NCBI GenBank assembly: GCA_036898135.1
Contig: CM072522.1
Span: 32,994,451 to 33,058,450 of the forward strand
Length of the DNA: 64,000 bases
From: Oncomelania hupensis
Taxonomy: Eukaryota; Mollusca; Gastropoda; Littorinimorpha; Pomatiopsidae
Direction: 5' to 3'
This document shows, in pieces, positions 22,965 to 33,307 of the stretch. The notes beneath the pieces were generated by a model. The model saw only the letters and a list, made by a program, of their open reading frames with translations. It was not told the origin of the DNA and made no database searches. The stretch's first letter is position 1. Each line of letters opens with the position of its first letter. The position numbers and the translations under genes were made by a program.

Positions 22965-23460
22965 TATTATTACTTTAGATCCAGCGGACTCTTATGAGCC
23001 AAATCAGGACCAGACAACCCCTGACCCGCATTTAGTGCTTTAAATTCCCACTGTATCTGTCTTTCTCATTTCTGCTCTGTTCTATCAATCTGCTATACTA
23101 TCTTCTTCTTCGCTAGACCAGTCACCTACCTTTTTTCTTGAAAACTCTTTCAGGACAGGACTCCTTTGTGTGTGAGGTCTGTTGGATCAGCTTGGGAATA
23201 TTGGACGCTTTCTGCCAGGTGGTCACTTGATCCAACAGACCTCACACACAAAGGAATCCTGTCCTGAAAGAGTTTTCAAGAAAAAAGGTAGGTGACTGGT
23301 CTAGCGAAGAAGAAGATAGTATAGCAGATTGATAGAGAAGAGCAGGAATGAGAAAGAACAAATGAGAAAGACAGATACAGTGGGAATTTAAAGCACTAAA
23401 TTTCCAGAAAGTGGGGATACTATTTATACTGAAACCGCCGGCACCCCAACGGGGGTATGT
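22965..23460. mobile_element. Rep690 copy with internal inverted duplication
   Basis: The family's ends are present but the middle is replaced by two inverted arms (23030-23189 and 23228-23401) around a 38-nt spacer, about 90% complementary by eye. An otherwise single-copy part of the repeat occurs twice, head to head. Confidence 0.85.
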
Positions 23461-25224
23461 CACAAATGTTAACAACCGTACTATACATACTTTTATCAGT
23501 TTCATAATTTATTTATTTTGTTGTATGTGTAATGTATCATTTGCCATTGAGCCAGCAACATGTACTGTCTTCTTCTTCCTTCTTTCTTGGTGAAATTTTA
23601 ATACAAACCCAGGATGTCAATTTTTACTATTTTTTTATTAACTTATTTTTTTTTTTTTAATATATACATTGATATATTAGAGAACTTTCACGGAAAGACC
23701 TATGAACTTTTTAAAAGTGCAATTTCACAATAATAAGAATTGTTCATGATATAAGAAAATAACATTGTTGAGAGATTAACAGATAATGACTAGCTCTGAG
23801 ACAAAGAACAATAAAATAACAAGCAAGTAGAAACGCTCTGTTCAACTATTTATTTGTTTATTTAATAAACTCATTAATATCTATTTCATGTAAATTAATT
23901 TATCTATTTGCTTTTTTTTTAACTGCAAGAATGTAACCTATTATACAACTCTGCAATGCAATCCCCTAATTTAGAAAAAAAAATCAATTCCTTTCATACA
24001 CAGGGTGCTGCTTATTATAACAAGAACAAGAAAACAACACAAATTATCATGAATCTTGACTTCCATTTGAACAGATTTTAGCCACACATATTAAGCACAA
24101 CATATTAAAAGACGCATGTGTCGAAGTCGAGGAAAAAACATACTGCCATGTAGTCTGTAGTGATGTTGTTGTTTTTTTCAAATATCTCATTCTAAGCATT
24201 TTAAAATACTCAATTTCAGTGAAAAGTTATCGCACAAAAACGCTATTTCTCTTCTGTATGTAACAACTGGTGTATTCAAAAACCTAGCCCAAGTGAAATT
24301 TTTTTTACAGACATTTTATAACTTTATTTACAGAGCAGTCTTTTAGCTGTTAGAAACATGTAATTACTTAGGCTGCAAACAAACCAAAACCACAACAGCA
24401 ACAACTAAATTGCTGTATCATGCAGCCAGTAAAAATAAAATCAAAACTGTGTGGTGAGCACACTGTTGGGTGTTGAACTATATTAACTATAATGAACTAT
24501 ATTAAATTGTCGTACAGTAATTCCTTCAAAATAAAAACAAATCATTCAACAGAAATCACAGGCAGCAATGCATTACAACATAATGCCATATTAATAAAGT
24601 GTACTTTAACAATGATACAAATTATCATCTTCTTTTTGTGACTTGTCGTGACTTCTGAGACTAGTCTATACCGGACATTCGGCTTTTGTTACGAAGAACG
24701 AGGGAGAAAAACGGACATTAATAGACTTTATATTCTATGCCAAGGCAACTGGCTAAAACTCTAAGTAAAGACAATTACCAAGGAAAGTATAATAACATTG
24801 GTACCCATGTTGACAATATTATAAAATGGATCAAATAAAGTAATAATACATAACTATTAACACTAACTCAATCTTTAAACAAACTTATAACATTAAATTA
24901 AATTAACCCAATCATGTCCATTGCTTTTGGAATGCACACCTAGAACAGTGCAGATCTCTATATTAGCTCCTGTAGCTGTATCAAGTGTGAAGTAGTCATA
25001 ATAAAGGGATCTGACGAGAGTTAAACTCCAAAGGTCAGGTTTTATCTACATTCTTCACATTCATACCTACATGTACATAAACTAACTTATCATAAGTCTT
25101 TACGTGTACAACCAATCCTTGAAAAAAGGAAGCTAATACTATAGTAGGGTGTCTCTTTTGGTCGTCTCCTTTACAATCCATGGTCAAATGTTACACGTAA
25201 AATAAATTGGCCTCACAAAAAGTC
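23461..25224. other. AT-rich unit sequence, no gene
   Basis: Low-complexity, AT-rich sequence partly shared with 43.1-43.46 kb and 47.97-49.13 kb (copy III). No ORF of family type; likely downstream flank of the zinc-finger gene. Confidence 0.5.
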
Positions 25225-25300
25225 CCACCACCGTAGCCCAAGTGGTAGAGTGTCCGCCTGCCACACTGATGACCAAGGTTGGAATCCCATGGTGGGAGAA
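25225..25300 (+). repeat. tRNA-Gly-like sequence
   Basis: Plus strand: A box TAGCCCAAGTGG, anticodon loop CTGCCAC (GCC, Gly), decayed B box GGTTGGAATCC. The damaged B box and weak stems argue for a pseudogene or SINE head. Confidence 0.55.
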
Positions 25301-25599
25301 ATAAAAAGTGGATATTTGTCACTGTATATTTTAGAAGTATGATTGTTGTGGTGGTTCAGTGTTGATTTAGCTGCCTACTCAATGTTAATTCAATATTCAC
25401 TGACAGCATTCAAAATATTACAAACATTTCACCCTCAAGCTTATCCTACTCTAAGCTTCTTCAAGCACTCAATTTGGAACACAAGCATTATTGCACAGAC
25501 ACCTTTGTTGTTTTTTCTGTTTGTACCAACATATGTTTTATCAAACTGCAAGGATGAATAAAAGCTGAGTATTCCACATAAGTTTCCCATTCTGTATCG

Positions 25600-26360
25600 T
25601 ATGTATCAACATATGTTGCTTCAACTCGTCAGCCTAAGTAAAAGCTTATTTACAAACATCATACACCTGTTTTTTCTCACCCGTATAAGTGTTTATGTAC
25701 CCTCAATTGACTAGACCAAAGAAAAGCTTTAACACAAACCTCACACACATGATTTTTCTCTCATGTATGTGCATGCTTATGTGGCCTCAAACTGCTAGCC
25801 ATACTAAAACTTTTACTACAAACATCACACACATGATTTCTCTGTTCTGCACGTGTAAGTTTATGTTGCTTCAAACCGCTTGCCTTAATGAAAGCTTTAC
25901 TTCAAATATCACAAACATGATTTCTCTCTCCTGTGTGTGTGTCTGCTTATGTTAAAAATACCAGCAAAGTGAAAGCTTTATTACAAAACCCACACAGATG
26001 ATTTTTCTCTCCTGCATGTATAATATTATGTTGTTTCAAACTACTTGCGTGAATGAAAACTTTATTACAAATATCACACACATCATTTTTTCTCTCATGC
26101 ATGTCTAAGCTTGTGTGTCTTCAAATGACCAACCCAAGTGAAAGCTTTATTACAAAAACCACACACACGATTTTTCTCTCCTGCGTGTGTAAGCTTATGG
26201 TGTTTCAAAACGTTAGCCCTATTGAAGGCTTGATTACAAACGTCACATACATGGTTTCTCTCTCCTGTATGTGTGAATTTATGTACTTTCAAACTTCTTG
26301 CCCTAGTGAAGGTTTTATTACAAACACACTCACATGATTTCTCTCTCCTGTTTGTGTAAC
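25600..26360 (-). pseudogene. degenerate C2H2 fingers downstream of copy II array
   Basis: Minus strand. The 84-bp finger periodicity continues past the stop at 26361. Recognisable pieces are HVCDVCNQAFNRANVLKHHK and RVCGFCNKAFTWVGHLKTHK (26095-26292), then more damaged fingers to about 25600 with stops and frame changes. The first break looks like a deletion that removed most of one finger and changed frame. The ancestral array was therefore longer, perhaps by six or more fingers. Confidence 0.8.
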
Positions 26361-27392
26361 TTACACATGATTTCTCTCTCCTGTATGTGTAACTTTATGT
26401 ACTTTCAAACTGTCTGCCTTAGTGAAAGCTTTACTACAAATATCGCAAATATGATTTCTCTTTCCTGTGTGTGTCTGCTTATGTACCTTCAAAATACGAG
26501 CCAAAGTGAAAGCTTTGTTACAAACGTCACACACATGATTTTTCTCTCCTGTATGTGTCAGCTTATGTTCCTTCAAATGGCCAGCCTGCGTGAATGCTTT
26601 ATAACAAATATCACACACATGATTTTTCTCTCCTGTATGTGTAAGTTTGTGTTTCTTCAAATCACAAGCCTGTGTGAAAGCTTTATTACAAACATCACAC
26701 ACATGATTTTTCTCTCCTGTATGTATAAGCTTGTGTTTCTTCACATCACAAGCCTCTATGAAAGCTTTATTACAAACATCACACACATGATTTTTCTGTC
26801 CTGTATGTATAAGCTTATGTCTTTTCAAATTGGTAGCCTGAGTGAAAGCTTTATTACAAACAACACAAATATGATTTTTCTCTCCTGTATGTGTAATTTT
26901 GTGTTTCTTCACATCACAAGCCTGTGTAAAAGCTTTATTACAAACATCACACACATGATTTTTCTCTCCTGTATGTGTAAGCTTATGTCGTTTCAAATGG
27001 ATAGCCTGAGTGAAAGCTTTATTACAAACAACACAAATATGATTTTTCTCTCCTGTATGTGCAAGTTTATGTACTTTTAAACTGCTTGCATGAATGAAAG
27101 CTTTATTGCAAAATTCACAAACATGAGTCTTCTCTCCTGTGTGTATCAACTTGTGTTGCTTAAAATTTGACGATGTAGCAAATGATTTCTGACAAACATC
27201 ACACACATGTCTCTTTTGATCTTCTGTCTTCTGCCACCGTTCTTTCTGGGTTCCTCTCTCTTGATCTCCGACATTGACATCACTGTGACAAGTGCCTGAG
27301 GTAGAAGAGAACTTGACAGCTGATGAATGTGTTGCTGTAGTGTTGACAGTAAGCATAGAACTCTCTGGTCGTGTGGCACATGCAGTTGGAAT
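26361..27392 (-). CDS. C2H2 zinc-finger protein copy II, finger exon (10 fingers)
   Basis: Minus-strand terminal exon of 343 codons plus stop. It starts after acceptor TTGTTTGTGCAG, in phase 0, at IPTACATRPES; the MSILFVQ reading further up is intron sequence. About 75 residues of Ser/Thr-rich, then charged linker (ERGTQKERWQKTEDQKR) lead into ten C-x2-C-x12-H-x3-H fingers at 28-residue spacing with TGEKN-type linkers. Family role: sequence-specific nuclear DNA binding. It joins in phase to the linker exon at 30250-30329 and the VKTEPD exon at 32942-33307. The stop at 26361 follows HTGERNHV mid-pattern, so the array was shortened by a deletion. Copy III (49536-50858) is its paralogue. Confidence 0.88.
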   Translation of the reverse strand: MPTACATRPESSMLTVNTTATHSSAVKFSSTSGTCHSDVNVGDQERGTQKERWQKTEDQKRHVCDVCQKSFATSSNFKQHKLIHTGEKTHVCEFCNKAFIHASSLKVHKLAHTGEKNHICVVCNKAFTQAIHLKRHKLTHTGEKNHVCDVCNKAFTQACDVKKHKITHTGEKNHICVVCNKAFTQATNLKRHKLIHTGQKNHVCDVCNKAFIEACDVKKHKLIHTGEKNHVCDVCNKAFTQACDLKKHKLTHTGEKNHVCDICYKAFTQAGHLKEHKLTHTGEKNHVCDVCNKAFTLARILKVHKQTHTGKRNHICDICSKAFTKADSLKVHKVTHTGERNHV

Positions 27393-27412
27393 CTGCACAA
27401 ACAAGATTGACA

Positions 27413-28166
27413 ATGTACAGGGTGGCCAGTAAGCCCCTATTCATCCACTTATATATCCAGAGTATCTGTCCGCTGTCCCTCATTCTCACTGTATAATATA
27501 ATGCAACAATGAGACAATAATTATAGAAACACACACACAAACACAAATTACAAGACACAACTGAGCATAACATGATCATATGGATGGGTAGGGACCTATG
27601 GGCTGCCCTGCACATGGACTATAAAAGAGGTCCAAAGATGACAAATGACATTGCCATTGTTACTTTCTACTTCATCACTAAGAGAGTGGGGCTGAAGACT
27701 AACTACAGCCAGGTGTGTAAAGAACATTTTCTACATTACCAGACTTCATCAATATGCATCTGACACGTGTAACTCACTTTATATCATTCTTATATAGAGC
27801 TTTGTCAGCTCAAGACCTGCTCAAGGTGCAGGCTGATAGAGGATCCAACTCATTAAAGTAGGACATTGTACTTTGATCTAATGCATATAATGTGCAAAAC
27901 CAGTAACCAGTCAACATCATCATTATTATTTTTATTATTAATAGCATAATTAGTATTATAACATTCATTATCACAGCAAGAATGGGTTGAGTGTTTTTAT
28001 AATGATTAAAATAAGCCTACTTCAGTCCTGAAAGCAATTAAGAGGTGCAACCATCCGGTACTTGTCCAATACTTTCATCACATAAAACACTGGATACTCC
28101 ACTAATGTCAGCAACCTATTGTTCTTCCCAATCAGATTCACCCCAAAGTCTAACTGTCACTTTGCC
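27413..28166. other. intron and flank of zinc-finger gene copy II
   Basis: Closely matches 50880-51515 in copy III. No independent gene. Introns of the proposed gene lie here and beyond the piggyBac. Confidence 0.55.
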
Positions 28167-28179
28167 TACATTAACCCTT

Positions 28180-28755
28180 TACATTACATTACATTATTAT
28201 TGCTTTAGGTCCAGCGGACTCTTCCGAGCCAAATCAGGACCGGACAACCCCCGATCCGCATAAAAGATCTGCTGAAACAACCCTAGTGGTAAAACTGAAT
28301 ACTCTCCACCAGCCAGTCACTTTACAATAAAAACATCCCACGCAGGGGACGGCTGAGGCTTCACCCCAACTTATCGAACCCCCGTTTACAAAAACAAAAT
28401 AGAATACAAACATCATAAATTATTAACAAAACACATACATATAAAATGCCTATATTGCTAAATAATAACATCATAGGAAGCCCTAGTGACCACCTGGCAG
28501 AAAGCGTCCAATATTCCCAAGCTGATCCAACAGACCTCATACACAAATAAGGAGCCTTATCCCGGAAGAGTTTTCAAGAAAAAAGGTAGGAGACTGGGCT
28601 AGCGAAGAAGACGATAGTATAGCAGATTGATAGAACAGAGCAGGAATGAGAAAGAGCAAATGAGAAAGACAGCGACAGTGGGAATTTAAAGCACTAAATT
28701 TCCAGAAAGTGGGGATACTATTTATACTGAAACCCCCGGCACCCCAACGGGGGGT
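28180..28755 (-). mobile_element. Rep690 copy inserted in piggyBac end
   Basis: Direct repeats TACATTAACCCTT at 28167-28179 and 28756-28768 are the target duplication. They include the TTAA and first bases of the piggyBac. The tail is an ATTAC-type repeat (left end). 5'-truncated against the copies at 36436 and 48016. Confidence 0.88.
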
Positions 28756-29166
28756 TACATTAACCCTTAGCCTGCTGACCTGCTGACATGTTTTTCCTGC
28801 TCTGTGCTAAAGAAAATTTTGACTTAGATAAAAAACACACATGCCTTATTATATAATTATGCCATTGTTGCTAAACTATTATACCTAGATATATAAAATA
28901 TATATCAAAGGAAAGGAAATTGAATAAAGATTCCAAAGGACACAAAAAAGTGTAAGATTGATGGTTAGTACAATTATGGGATGGAAAGTTAGGGGCATGA
29001 GCAAACAAATTCACTCTCACTCAACTGCACACCCATTCTTGAAGTCATACGCAAAGAATTGCAAAATAGAAATAAGGTTTATTACCAAAAATTTTGTTTT
29101 CAAAATGTTCAAAGAAAAAAATAGAAGAAAAAAAAGAGTCAAGCTTTTGGATACAAACATCACCAC

Positions 29167-29694
29167 CTACACCCTCCAGTAGAAACGCTTGGTGTGATAA
29201 GCACGGAAGCACTTCTGCAGGCACAATCCAGGCTTGCTGGGACAGTCTGGGCAGTAGTACCGAGTGTCCTTCCTTTTTTTGAGCTTCTTGGTGCACACCC
29301 GGCAAGGCTTCTGGGGTCTCTCCTTTCCTGGTGTAGGAGGCAGGACGTCGATGAAGTGGCGGGCGTAGAGGCGGACAGCATTTTCATCTTCGACTTCCGG
29401 GTCTTGTGGTTTTTTTTTCTTCCAAACAGCATAGCCAAAACAGCACACATGCAGAAATGCACTCAAAAGTATCAATATCATGAACCAAAATGGACTGTAA
29501 TCAAAGACTGATAAATACAGTCTGCTAAAGATTGTAGGCGGCGATCTTCTTCTTTGTCCGAATCGTAATCCAGCCTCCGTCAAATAAACATCATCACCCG
29601 CATCAAAATCTTCATCCCCACTATAATCATCGTCAACTCTTTCTTCCTGAAACATTTGTGCCACCTCTTCTGACGTGTATGTTCTGCGTGCCAT
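29167..29694 (-). CDS. piggyBac-derived chimeric ORF: acidic N-terminus, hydrophobic linker, C-terminal Cys-rich domain
   Basis: 175 residues from the ATG for MARRTYTSEEVAQMFQEE. An in-frame ATG 17 codons upstream is also possible; I prefer this one because the piggyBac-like N-terminus starts here. The N-terminus is acidic (DDDYSGDEDFDAGDDV) as in piggyBac transposases. The C-terminus is a piggyBac cysteine-rich domain: RHFIDVLPPTPGKERPQKPC, CRVC, YYCPDC, GLCLQKCFRAYHT. The DDE core between them is missing. In its place is a hydrophobic stretch (FWFMILILLSAFLHVCCF) that could be a membrane helix. It could produce a DNA-binding, non-catalytic protein, but expression is unknown. The copy III version carries a nonsense codon. 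Confidence 0.75.
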   Translation of the reverse strand: MARRTYTSEEVAQMFQEERVDDDYSGDEDFDAGDDVYLTEAGLRFGQRRRSPPTIFSRLYLSVFDYSPFWFMILILLSAFLHVCCFGYAVWKKKKPQDPEVEDENAVRLYARHFIDVLPPTPGKERPQKPCRVCTKKLKKRKDTRYYCPDCPSKPGLCLQKCFRAYHTKRFYWRV

Positions 29695-30249
29695 GATGGC
29701 GACGAACGAGGCGGAAAATTTCGCAAGCATCAAGTGCTTCGACACTTGCTTTTTGTTTGTAAATTACCCTCTAAACCAAAAGATTTTTCGTTCCAAAACA
29801 TTACCGTTGAAGGGAAACAACTTTTGTTTCATCATCATGACCAAAGAATTATTTTAAACGCCTTTACCTCCCTTATACTATCGCCCGTACAACGTACGTG
29901 GACATCGCATTAGGCTTGCGTTAAACAGCACGTATTACGTACTATGTACCTTGACAGCGCAGCATGAAAGTTAAAGCTGTGTAATGTCATCATTACAGTC
30001 TATGCTGCCTCGTTTCCGATATTCAAAGTAATTTTCGGCAGTAACCTAGCAACAGAGCTTGTGTACAGCGGCTCCAAACAAGAGCACCCAGAGTTGGCTG
30101 CATATGTCAACTGCAGTAGCTGCCAACATTTTGTGTGTGGCACCTACAGTGTATCAAAGATTAAAACAACTACCAGTACATTTCAATTACAGTACTAAAC
30201 GGTTCATGTGCTTCAGATTTGTAAAAGAGAAACCAAACTCCATTATTAC

Positions 30250-30329
30250 CTCAGACTTGATTGGAAGTACTTCGATGTGACTCTCCATCTTCACCCACAA
30301 CGTCTTGGTTTCCAATGGGCCAGTGCTTT
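30250..30329 (-). CDS. zinc-finger gene copy II, linker exon
   Basis: An 80-nt minus-strand exon with acceptor TTTGTTACAG and donor GTAATA. It accepts phase 1 from the VKTEPD exon and leaves in phase 0, matching the finger exon start. Begins KSTGPLETKTLWVKMES and ends IKSE after joining. Nearly the same as copy I; copy III has an in-frame 15-nt deletion. Confidence 0.68.
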
Positions 30330-30719
30330 CTGTAACAAAGAAATCAGAAATATATCATGGATGAGTGGATGATAGTAGAGCACAGTTGGTTGTGGTTCAA
30401 ACCCAGCAGAAGATAACATATGTGACTTTGATACAATTCTTTTCATGGCGCCAAGTGTTTTCTGTGGGTACTTCAGTTTCCTTCACCCCCTTCAATAATG
30501 GTATTGGATGCAGTCAATCGATTTTTAAAAAATCCACAATTAAAACTTAAATTTCCAGTCCGTCATTTAAATGCCACTTTCCTTTACACCACACGATTGA
30601 GAGGTGAATTTTTGCTTGTGTTGGGAGTGTTTGTAGCATGTCAGCGTGTATGATGGTTACAGATCACCATGCTTTGAGTCTGAATTAGGAATAAGGCACA
30701 TTTAGCATCCATTATTAAA

Positions 30720-31544
30720 CAGTGGAACCTCCGGTATACGACCGTCCAAAATCTGAGAAAAAACGGTCTTATAATAGAGGTGGTCTTATACTGGAAACAA
30801 GGGGTGCGGGGTGGGGGGGGGGGGAGGGTGGGCCGGGGTGTCCGGCTCGGAGGGGTTTGTAGTCATAATTTTCACACTCACCAGCATGTATTTTCTCTGA
30901 CAAAGGAAAGTGTAAAACATGTTTCATTTTTAGCCTCGTCTTTTATTCACAACTTCAAAAATAACGGAATGTTTGTTCTTCTTGCCTCCACGAACCACTG
31001 CCAGACGCGTTCATCCAAGTCTGTCAGTGCAGAAGCTCTCAGTTTCAATGTTTTCCTTTCGCCACTTTCTCCACTCTCCCTTCGAAGTTTCACAGATTCC
31101 TTATCCTTTATGATTAGCTTAATTTGGGTCTTCCCAACGTCTAAACTTCTTGCAATAGACAAACAACTCTCCCCATTTTCACTTCTTTCAATCACTTTCA
31201 TTCTCTCTGCCAAACTCAAAACTTTCCTCTTGCGCGACGCCATTTTGACAAGCCAGTGTAGGCAAGTAATGTCCCTTACTTGCAAACCGGAAATAGCAGA
31301 CAACAGCAGGCGTACACTAACATGAGAGAAAAAACGAAAGGTACAGACAATAAATTAACTGATATCTCTTTTAAATTGCCTAAGACGGTCCTATAAAGGG
31401 CTTAAGACACGGTCGCTGGTCGCATAAACGAGGTTGTCGCATACCAGAGGTCATTTATTATTGGAAGAGAATCCGTCAGAAGATTTCAGGTCACATAACG
31501 GAGGGAGTCATATACCAGAGAGATGGATACCGGAGGTTCCACTG
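30720..31544 (-). mobile_element. Tigger/pogo-type (Tc1-mariner) deletion derivative
   Basis: Perfect terminal inverted repeats CAGTGGAACCTCCGGTAT at both ends, of Tigger type. The right flank starts with TA; the left flank has AA, probably a mutated TA. The element is absent from the equivalent place in copies I and III. It carries only the N-terminal DNA-binding part of the transposase. Confidence 0.85.
30947..31243 (-). CDS. Tigger/CENP-B-like HTH fragment
   Basis: 98 residues from MASRKRKVLSLAERMKVIER, the CENP-B/Tigger N-terminal helix-turn-helix, with SCLSIARSLDVGKTQIKLII as the recognition region. It continues to ALTDLDERVWQWFVEARRTN, where the second DNA-binding half normally begins, then diverges and stops at LFLKL. 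The DDE catalytic domain is missing, so at most this encodes a DNA-binding peptide inside a MITE-like derivative. Confidence 0.7.
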   Translation of the reverse strand: MASRKRKVLSLAERMKVIERSENGESCLSIARSLDVGKTQIKLIIKDKESVKLRRESGESGERKTLKLRASALTDLDERVWQWFVEARRTNIPLFLKL

Positions 31545-31561
31545 TACTACTATAATTACTA

Positions 31562-31565
31562 TCAA

Positions 31566-31607
<42 letters not shown>

Positions 31608-31608
31608 C
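31562..31608. repeat. (ATT)n microsatellite
   Basis: ATT run directly left of the CAGGCTGCAGAAC element. Confidence 0.95.
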
Positions 31609-31610
31609 AT

Positions 31611-32784
31611 CAGGCTGCAGAACAACTTAGAAAACAAATCTCTGAAGTTTGGCCGGGATCCAGGGGCAAAGCACCCTGAAGGAAAAGAAAAATGGCACTT
31701 TTTAAGGCCATTTTGTTGTATTTCCTGGATGGAAATACTGGAAAATGTATAGCGTAGTTTTGGGGGAAAAAAGGTTTTTATTTAGTATAAACATGTTAAA
31801 AAAAAGTGCAAATTGCCTTTTAAAAAAAAATTTTTAATCATTTATTGACACCATCAGATTTCTTCTTGAATACCTCACATCAAAATAAGTTATAAAAAAA
31901 TTGGCATTTGTGAATTTTAAATTTAAAAATCTGAAAAATGTTTTCAAAAAAAAAAGTTTCTTTTTAAGCACAGGTGAAAAAAGTAAATTTATTTTAATTG
32001 TTTAACACTTAATAGGAAAAAAAATTAACAGAACTATGAACAGGTGGGGAAAATAAGCAAAATGTTTTAAATTTTAAATCATTTATGACACCTTCAAATG
32101 TTTTCTTGAATACTCAACATCAATGTGTCGTTTCGATTGCATATATTGCTCTGTCAGTGTTAGTCCTCGCTTGGCATAGCTCAATTCTCTATTGCACAAT
32201 ATACATCTCATCATCCCTGCACAATCCACCTTTCGCAAAAAGGCTGAAAGCCTCTGCTCTTCACCTCCAACTTTTGTTGACTTCTCCATCCATTCCCATT
32301 TCCATTTGTTCTGGATGCTGCTTTCATTAAATGTCTCGCTACAATTGACAATTCTAGAAGCACACGACATTTTGAAAAGAAAGTTAATCAAGCGTGTTCA
32401 AAACAGAAGAAGTGGCTTAGTCTAAAGCACAAAATTTCAATCACAGTTCTACAATGTCTCCGTTGATGTTCACAGACTTAGCGCATAGACTAAAAGAGAA
32501 ACTCAGAGACTGGCATAAGCGGCCGGTGCACCTTTCTTTCAGTAGGTCAACAATACGCGCGAAATGTACAGCATAAGAGGCGCCCGCTAAAGTTCTAGCC
32601 TATAACAGTGAAGCAGTATTAGCGGGCGGCGCACCTTTTTGTCAATAAGACGACATGAAAACGTGGATCGGTACTGGAAAAAAAATATTCTCGGGATTTT
32701 TTCTATCGGAATTTTTTTTCTCTCTTGGAATCTGTTTTATTCTTACTCACAAAATCGCGGATCTGCGGAGAGTTCTGCAGCCTG
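31611..32784 (-). mobile_element. DNA element with CAGGCTGCAGAAC termini
   Basis: A 13-bp perfect terminal inverted repeat CAGGCTGCAGAAC at 31611 and 32772-32784, inserted in an ATT tract. It carries one small minus-strand ORF with a W-rich, CxxC motif. A left-end copy begins at 58819. Superfamily unknown; the target duplication is masked by the microsatellite. Confidence 0.75.
32083..32370 (-). CDS. small CxxC protein of a DNA element (NKWKWEWM domain)
   Basis: 95 residues from MSCASRIVNCSETF. Conserved features shared with 47252-47383 and 55657-55899: NKWKWEWM, a spacer, LRKVDCAG, then C-x2-C in MRCILCNREL, and basic/His residues (SKRHID). This looks like a BED-like zinc-binding DNA-binding module (W, CxxC, H); that class is my inference. 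It stops inside the element without a catalytic domain, so it is probably a remnant or first exon of a transposase. Confidence 0.55.
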   Translation of the reverse strand: MSCASRIVNCSETFNESSIQNKWKWEWMEKSTKVGGEEQRLSAFLRKVDCAGMMRCILCNRELSYAKRGLTLTEQYMQSKRHIDVEYSRKHLKVS

Positions 32785-32941
32785 TATTATTATTATTATT
32801 ATTATTATTTTTATTATTGTTATTATTAATATATTTTTTAATCATCAAATTAAAGTGCAATTTGTTTCACTCAAGTCTGAATTACAATGTAGTTCACACC
32901 AGAACAAAATTCCACCCATAAGAAAACACTAATATACTTAC

Positions 32942-33307
32942 TGTATCGCTCTGTGTCACTGTCAGGCTCTGTCTTCACTTTAGACAACTCTGGGTCATGT
33001 GGCTCCATTATGTCATTGTCAGGCTCTGTCTTCACTTTAGATAACTCTGGGTCATGTGGCTCCATCATGTCACTGTCAGGCTCTGTTTTCTCTTTAGACA
33101 ATTCTGAATCATGTGGCTCCATCATGTCACTGTCAGGCTCTGTTTTCACTTTAGACAAATCTGAGTCATGAGGCTCCATCATGTCACTGTCAGGTGCTGT
33201 TTTACTTTCAGATTCTTCCTTCATCTCTAACTTGCTGCCAGTCATATCTGCTGTGCTTCTGACAATGGGTTCACTGCCGGTGTGATAAACATGCTGGCTT
33301 TCTCTTC
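32942..33307 (-). CDS. zinc-finger gene copy II, VKTEPD-repeat exon
   Basis: A 366-nt exon, phase 1 in and out, with acceptor AATTGCAG above 33307 and donor GTAAGT below 32942. It encodes GRESQHVYHTGSEPIVRS, then LEMKEESESK, then four 19-residue repeats of the SKVKTEPDSDMMEPHD type. One repeat reads EKTEPD and loses the hydrophobic residue of the psi-K-x-E SUMO consensus. It splices in phase to 30250-30329. Upstream, a frame near 33330-33516 is open here but stopped in copy I, so I do not call it an exon. Role inferred: SUMO-regulated arm of a C2H2 transcription factor. Confidence 0.72.

Larger units (their letters stand above)
28175..29970 (-). mobile_element. internally deleted piggyBac element with TTAA duplication (copy II)
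   Basis: TTAA lies at 28171-28174 and 29971-29974, and the site in copy I (3059) is empty. The left end reads CCCTTAGCCTGCTGAC after removing a Rep690 insertion; the right end read inward is CTTTCATGCTGCGCTG, a loosely related inverted repeat. It lies in an intron of the zinc-finger gene. The transposase catalytic core is missing but a short ORF remains (29167-29694). The sister insertion is 56834-58023. Confidence 0.85.

Noticed and set aside
26334..27080. Long plus-strand ORF over the finger array (and those at 49488-50636)
   Set aside because: Antisense shadows of the finger exons; their repeats mirror the 28-residue finger period.
25600..27140. Regular 84-bp periodicity resembling a repeat array or CRISPR
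   Set aside because: The period is exactly one C2H2 finger plus linker and the minus strand translates as fingers. This is animal DNA with introns.
27393..27413. MSILFVQ as start of the zinc-finger protein
   Set aside because: These codons overlap a strong splice acceptor (TTGTTTGTGCAG) and the joined exons give a longer, phase-consistent protein.
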